Assembly (NCBI GenBank): GCA_052084925.1
Contig: JBQDEV010000002.1
Location: 124,001-188,000 of the forward strand
Source: CmP2 sp052084925
GTDB lineage: Bacteria > Actinomycetota > Actinomycetes > Actinomycetales > Micrococcaceae
DNA: 64,000 nucleotides
Direction of reading: 5' to 3'
Shown here: one piece after another, positions 61,784-64,000 of the stretch
Position numbering within the stretch: the first letter of the stretch is position 1
Layout: each line of letters starts with the position of its first letter
Notes under the pieces: generated by a model
What the model was told of the DNA's origin: nothing
Databases searched by the model: none
What the model saw: the letters and a program-made list of their open reading frames with translations, nothing else
Translations under genes and position numbers: made by a program

Positions 61784-63829
61784 CTAGCGGGCCGGGGCTG
61801 AGGTGTGCGGGGATGAACCGTCGGTGTCGTCGTCGGTGCCGTTGAGCACCTCGTCGAAGAGCTGCTCTGACTCCTGCTCGTGACCGGCGGCGGAGTCGGC
61901 GTATTCGGGAGTGTCAAAGGCTTCCTCGCTGATCGGGTCGCGCACCGCGGAGGCCTCGACCCAGTGCAGGGCACCGGTCTGCGGATCCACGGTGGTCGCG
62001 TGGGCGGGAACCTCATGCATGGCGAAGACCATCTCCTCGGTCTCGTACTTCGTCGTCGTATCCCGTTTTCCTGTTCCGGTGGAGAGTCCGCCCAGCGTCG
62101 CCGAGGCCTGGGTGAACTTGAAACGGAACGATTTCGCTTGCGTGGTCAGGATCTCACGCAGACTGCGCTCCAGGGCCGCGGTGTCGCGCGTCCCCGCGAC
62201 CTCGCGAGCCGTATCCACCAGCGCTGCTTTCGACGGTTGCTGGCGGATGCGGATGTAGCGGGGCATGGTGGCAGCCTCGAAGCGGAACATCCGGATCATC
62301 GCCACCACCGCCAGCACCATCACCACCGATAACGGCAGGGCTGCGGCGATCGAACTGACCTGCAGCACCGTGAGCGCTGCGGTTCCCCCGACGACGAGCA
62401 GCACGGCAGCGACCGTGCCTTCCATCAGTGACCAGAACAGGCGGGTAATCCGGTGGGTCTCAGTCCTGCCCCCGTAGGAGAGGATGTCGACCACCAGGGA
62501 ACCGGAATCGGAGGAGGTGACGAAGAACAGCACGATGACCACAATCGCCAGCACGGAGGTGATCGTTGACCACGGCAGTCCCTCCAGCAGGTGGAACAGG
62601 CTGGTGTTCGTATCGACGACGCCGTCCTCGCCGACCATGTCACCGGCGGTGAGTTGGCGGTAGATCCCGGAACTGCCGAAGATGGTGAACCAGATGATCC
62701 CGATGATGGTGGGGGCCAGCAGCACCCCGGCCACGAATTCACGGATGGTGCGCCCCCGGGAGATGCGGGCGATGAACATGCCCACGAACGGCGCCCAGCT
62801 CATCCACCAGCCCCAGTAGTAGATGGTCCAGCCCACGGTCCAGCCGTCCTCGGCGCCGGCCCCGGAGGCGAGCATCAGCTGCGGGAACGCCATCGCGTAC
62901 TCGCCCGAGTTCTGCACCAGTGACTGCAGCAGGAACAGAGTCGGTCCGGCTAGCAGGACGAACAGGGCGAGCACCGCCGCCATCATCATGTTGATGTTCG
63001 ACAGCCACTTCAGCCCGGCGTACAGTCCGGAGATCACCGAGAGGGTGGCCAGCGCGGTGATGCCACCGACCAGGGCGATGAGGAAGCCGGGGGAGGACTC
63101 CACCCAGTCCAGGTACTCCAGCCCGGCCTCGATCTGCAGGACCCCCTGGCCCAGCGAGGTGGCCACACCGAAGAGCGTGCCGACGATGGCGACGACGTCG
63201 ATGACGTGGCCGACCCCGGACTCGATGAGCTTGCGCCCGAAGATCGGCTCGAGCAGCCACCGCAGCGCCAGGGGGCGCCCGCGACGGAAGGTCATGTAGG
63301 CCAGGCCGAGTCCGACCACCACGTAGATGGCCCAGGCATGCAGACCCCAGTGGTAGAAGGTCTGGCCGATCGCGGTGCCGGCGGCCTCGATGGTTCCACC
63401 CTCGACCTGCGCGAAATCCGGGGGATTCATCATGTGGTTCAGCGGTTCGGCCACACCCCAGAAGACCAGCCCGATGCCCATGCCGGCGGAGAACAGCATG
63501 GCGAACCAGGTGAGCCGCGAGAATTCCGGCTGCTCGTCATCGCGGCCGAGCTTGATCTGCCCGGCTTTAGACATCCCGGCCCAGAGCGCGAAGACGACGA
63601 ACCCGGTGGCGATCAGCACGTACCACCAGCCGACGGAGGAACCGATGGCATCCCGCAGTGTGCTGAAGGCCTCCGCGGCGTCCTCCTGGTAGGTGGCCCC
63701 GTACCAGGTGGCCCACACCAGGGCGGCCAGGATGATGAGCACCGCGGGGATGAACACGGGCTTCGAGAGCCCGCGCCACGCCTCACTGGGTGACCAATGG
63801 TTCAGGGGTTCTTCGGGGTGCGACGACAT
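61784..63829 (-). CDS. BCCT family betaine/carnitine/choline transporter
   Basis: A 681-residue sodium- or proton-coupled carrier with twelve membrane helices (about residues 25-530). The glycine-rich stretch GMGIGLVFWGVAEPLNH and the WTIYYWGWWMSWAPFVGMF signature with its Trp residues mark the BCCT family. The GMGIG form suggests betaine rather than choline transport. A cytoplasmic C-terminal tail of about 150 residues, acidic at its end, may sense osmotic stress as in BetP. It starts after GAGGAGG. The location next to betaine-degrading enzymes makes it the probable entry point. Confidence 0.92.
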   Translation of the reverse strand: MSSHPEEPLNHWSPSEAWRGLSKPVFIPAVLIILAALVWATWYGATYQEDAAEAFSTLRDAIGSSVGWWYVLIATGFVVFALWAGMSKAGQIKLGRDDEQPEFSRLTWFAMLFSAGMGIGLVFWGVAEPLNHMMNPPDFAQVEGGTIEAAGTAIGQTFYHWGLHAWAIYVVVGLGLAYMTFRRGRPLALRWLLEPIFGRKLIESGVGHVIDVVAIVGTLFGVATSLGQGVLQIEAGLEYLDWVESSPGFLIALVGGITALATLSVISGLYAGLKWLSNINMMMAAVLALFVLLAGPTLFLLQSLVQNSGEYAMAFPQLMLASGAGAEDGWTVGWTIYYWGWWMSWAPFVGMFIARISRGRTIREFVAGVLLAPTIIGIIWFTIFGSSGIYRQLTAGDMVGEDGVVDTNTSLFHLLEGLPWSTITSVLAIVVIVLFFVTSSDSGSLVVDILSYGGRTETHRITRLFWSLMEGTVAAVLLVVGGTAALTVLQVSSIAAALPLSVVMVLAVVAMIRMFRFEAATMPRYIRIRQQPSKAALVDTAREVAGTRDTAALERSLREILTTQAKSFRFKFTQASATLGGLSTGTGKRDTTTKYETEEMVFAMHEVPAHATTVDPQTGALHWVEASAVRDPISEEAFDTPEYADSAAGHEQESEQLFDEVLNGTDDDTDGSSPHTSAPAR

Positions 63830-64000
63830 GGACCCTCCTCCAGTCAGACGACAGACGTCACCGGCGCGCCCAAGCAGGCCGGGGTGGTGGCCGAGGGGAA
63901 CTGCGGTGCGTGCAGATCCGCGTGTGTCCTCGGCTCACACGATGCAGAAAAGTGTGTCGCGGATCACGTGGTTTGTTAAGCGGAAGATCTGGTGCTGATT
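63830..64000. other. Upstream region of the BCCT gene, no gene seen
   Basis: Holds the ribosome site of the BCCT gene and an otherwise unassigned stretch that turns AT-richer after 63940. Short frames here lack ribosome sites and family resemblance. Confidence 0.4.

Overview
This 64 kb window is high-GC actinobacterial chromosome. Gene content and protein style point to the Micrococcales, probably Micrococcaceae or a close relative: DUF222/HNH protein, LpdA-type quinone reductase, three-part acyl-CoA carboxylase with epsilon subunit, gluABCD, PdxST/PdxR, and a dimethylglycine oxidase like that of Arthrobacter globiformis. I cannot fix the genus. Genes are tightly packed, many with ATGA/GTGA overlaps. 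No rRNA, tRNA, insertion sequence, prophage or CRISPR array was seen.

Layout. 1-7.1 kb: 3' part of mfd, a small hydrolase, a DUF222/HNH protein, a DUF2975-like membrane protein and an acyltransferase-3. 7.1-10.8 kb (minus): purine nucleoside phosphorylase, phosphosugar mutase, deoC and a small membrane protein, a nucleoside-salvage operon. 10.8-15.4 kb: quinone reductase, then pdxST divergent from the MocR-type regulator pdxR with a candidate operator between them. 15.4-27 kb: MHS transporter, biotin carboxylase/BCCP, maf and a DUF885 peptidase (minus); the gluABCD amino-acid ABC operon (plus); accE and accD (minus). 27-30.6 kb: birA, PH-like membrane protein, class III cyclase and PP2C in one overlapping operon. 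30.6-34.3 kb: HAAAP amino-acid permease and ligA.

34.4-37.3 kb is an accessory patch, lower in GC by eye. Two small regulators face a two-domain PEP-synthase/rifampin-phosphotransferase-like enzyme and a histidine phosphatase across a double-palindrome operator. This is my best candidate for an undescribed system. It is followed by a perfect 27-bp palindrome and an inositol-phosphatase family gene. 38.5-43.4 kb: tandem glycine riboswitch and gcvPTH. 43.4-47.5 kb: GNAT and gatCAB, closed by a perfect 18-bp UUCG hairpin. 47.7-50.3 kb: phosphonate/phosphate-type ABC transporter (phnDCE). 50.4-51.5 kb: a baeRF-family protein.

51.6-63.8 kb forms a glycine-betaine catabolic block. A BCCT carrier imports betaine; a Rieske oxygenase and its fused reductase demethylate it to dimethylglycine plus formaldehyde; dimethylglycine oxidase takes it to sarcosine and loads the one-carbon unit on tetrahydrofolate; a glutathione-independent formaldehyde dehydrogenase and PurU dispose of the one-carbon units. 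LysR and IclR regulators sit at divergent promoters carrying clear palindromes. Glycine from this route could feed the riboswitch-controlled gcvPTH operon. No sarcosine oxidase is visible in the window.

Several genes (birA, ligA, the quinone reductase, the GNAT gene) have a -10-like hexamer 6-7 nt before the start codon, which suggests leaderless transcripts.
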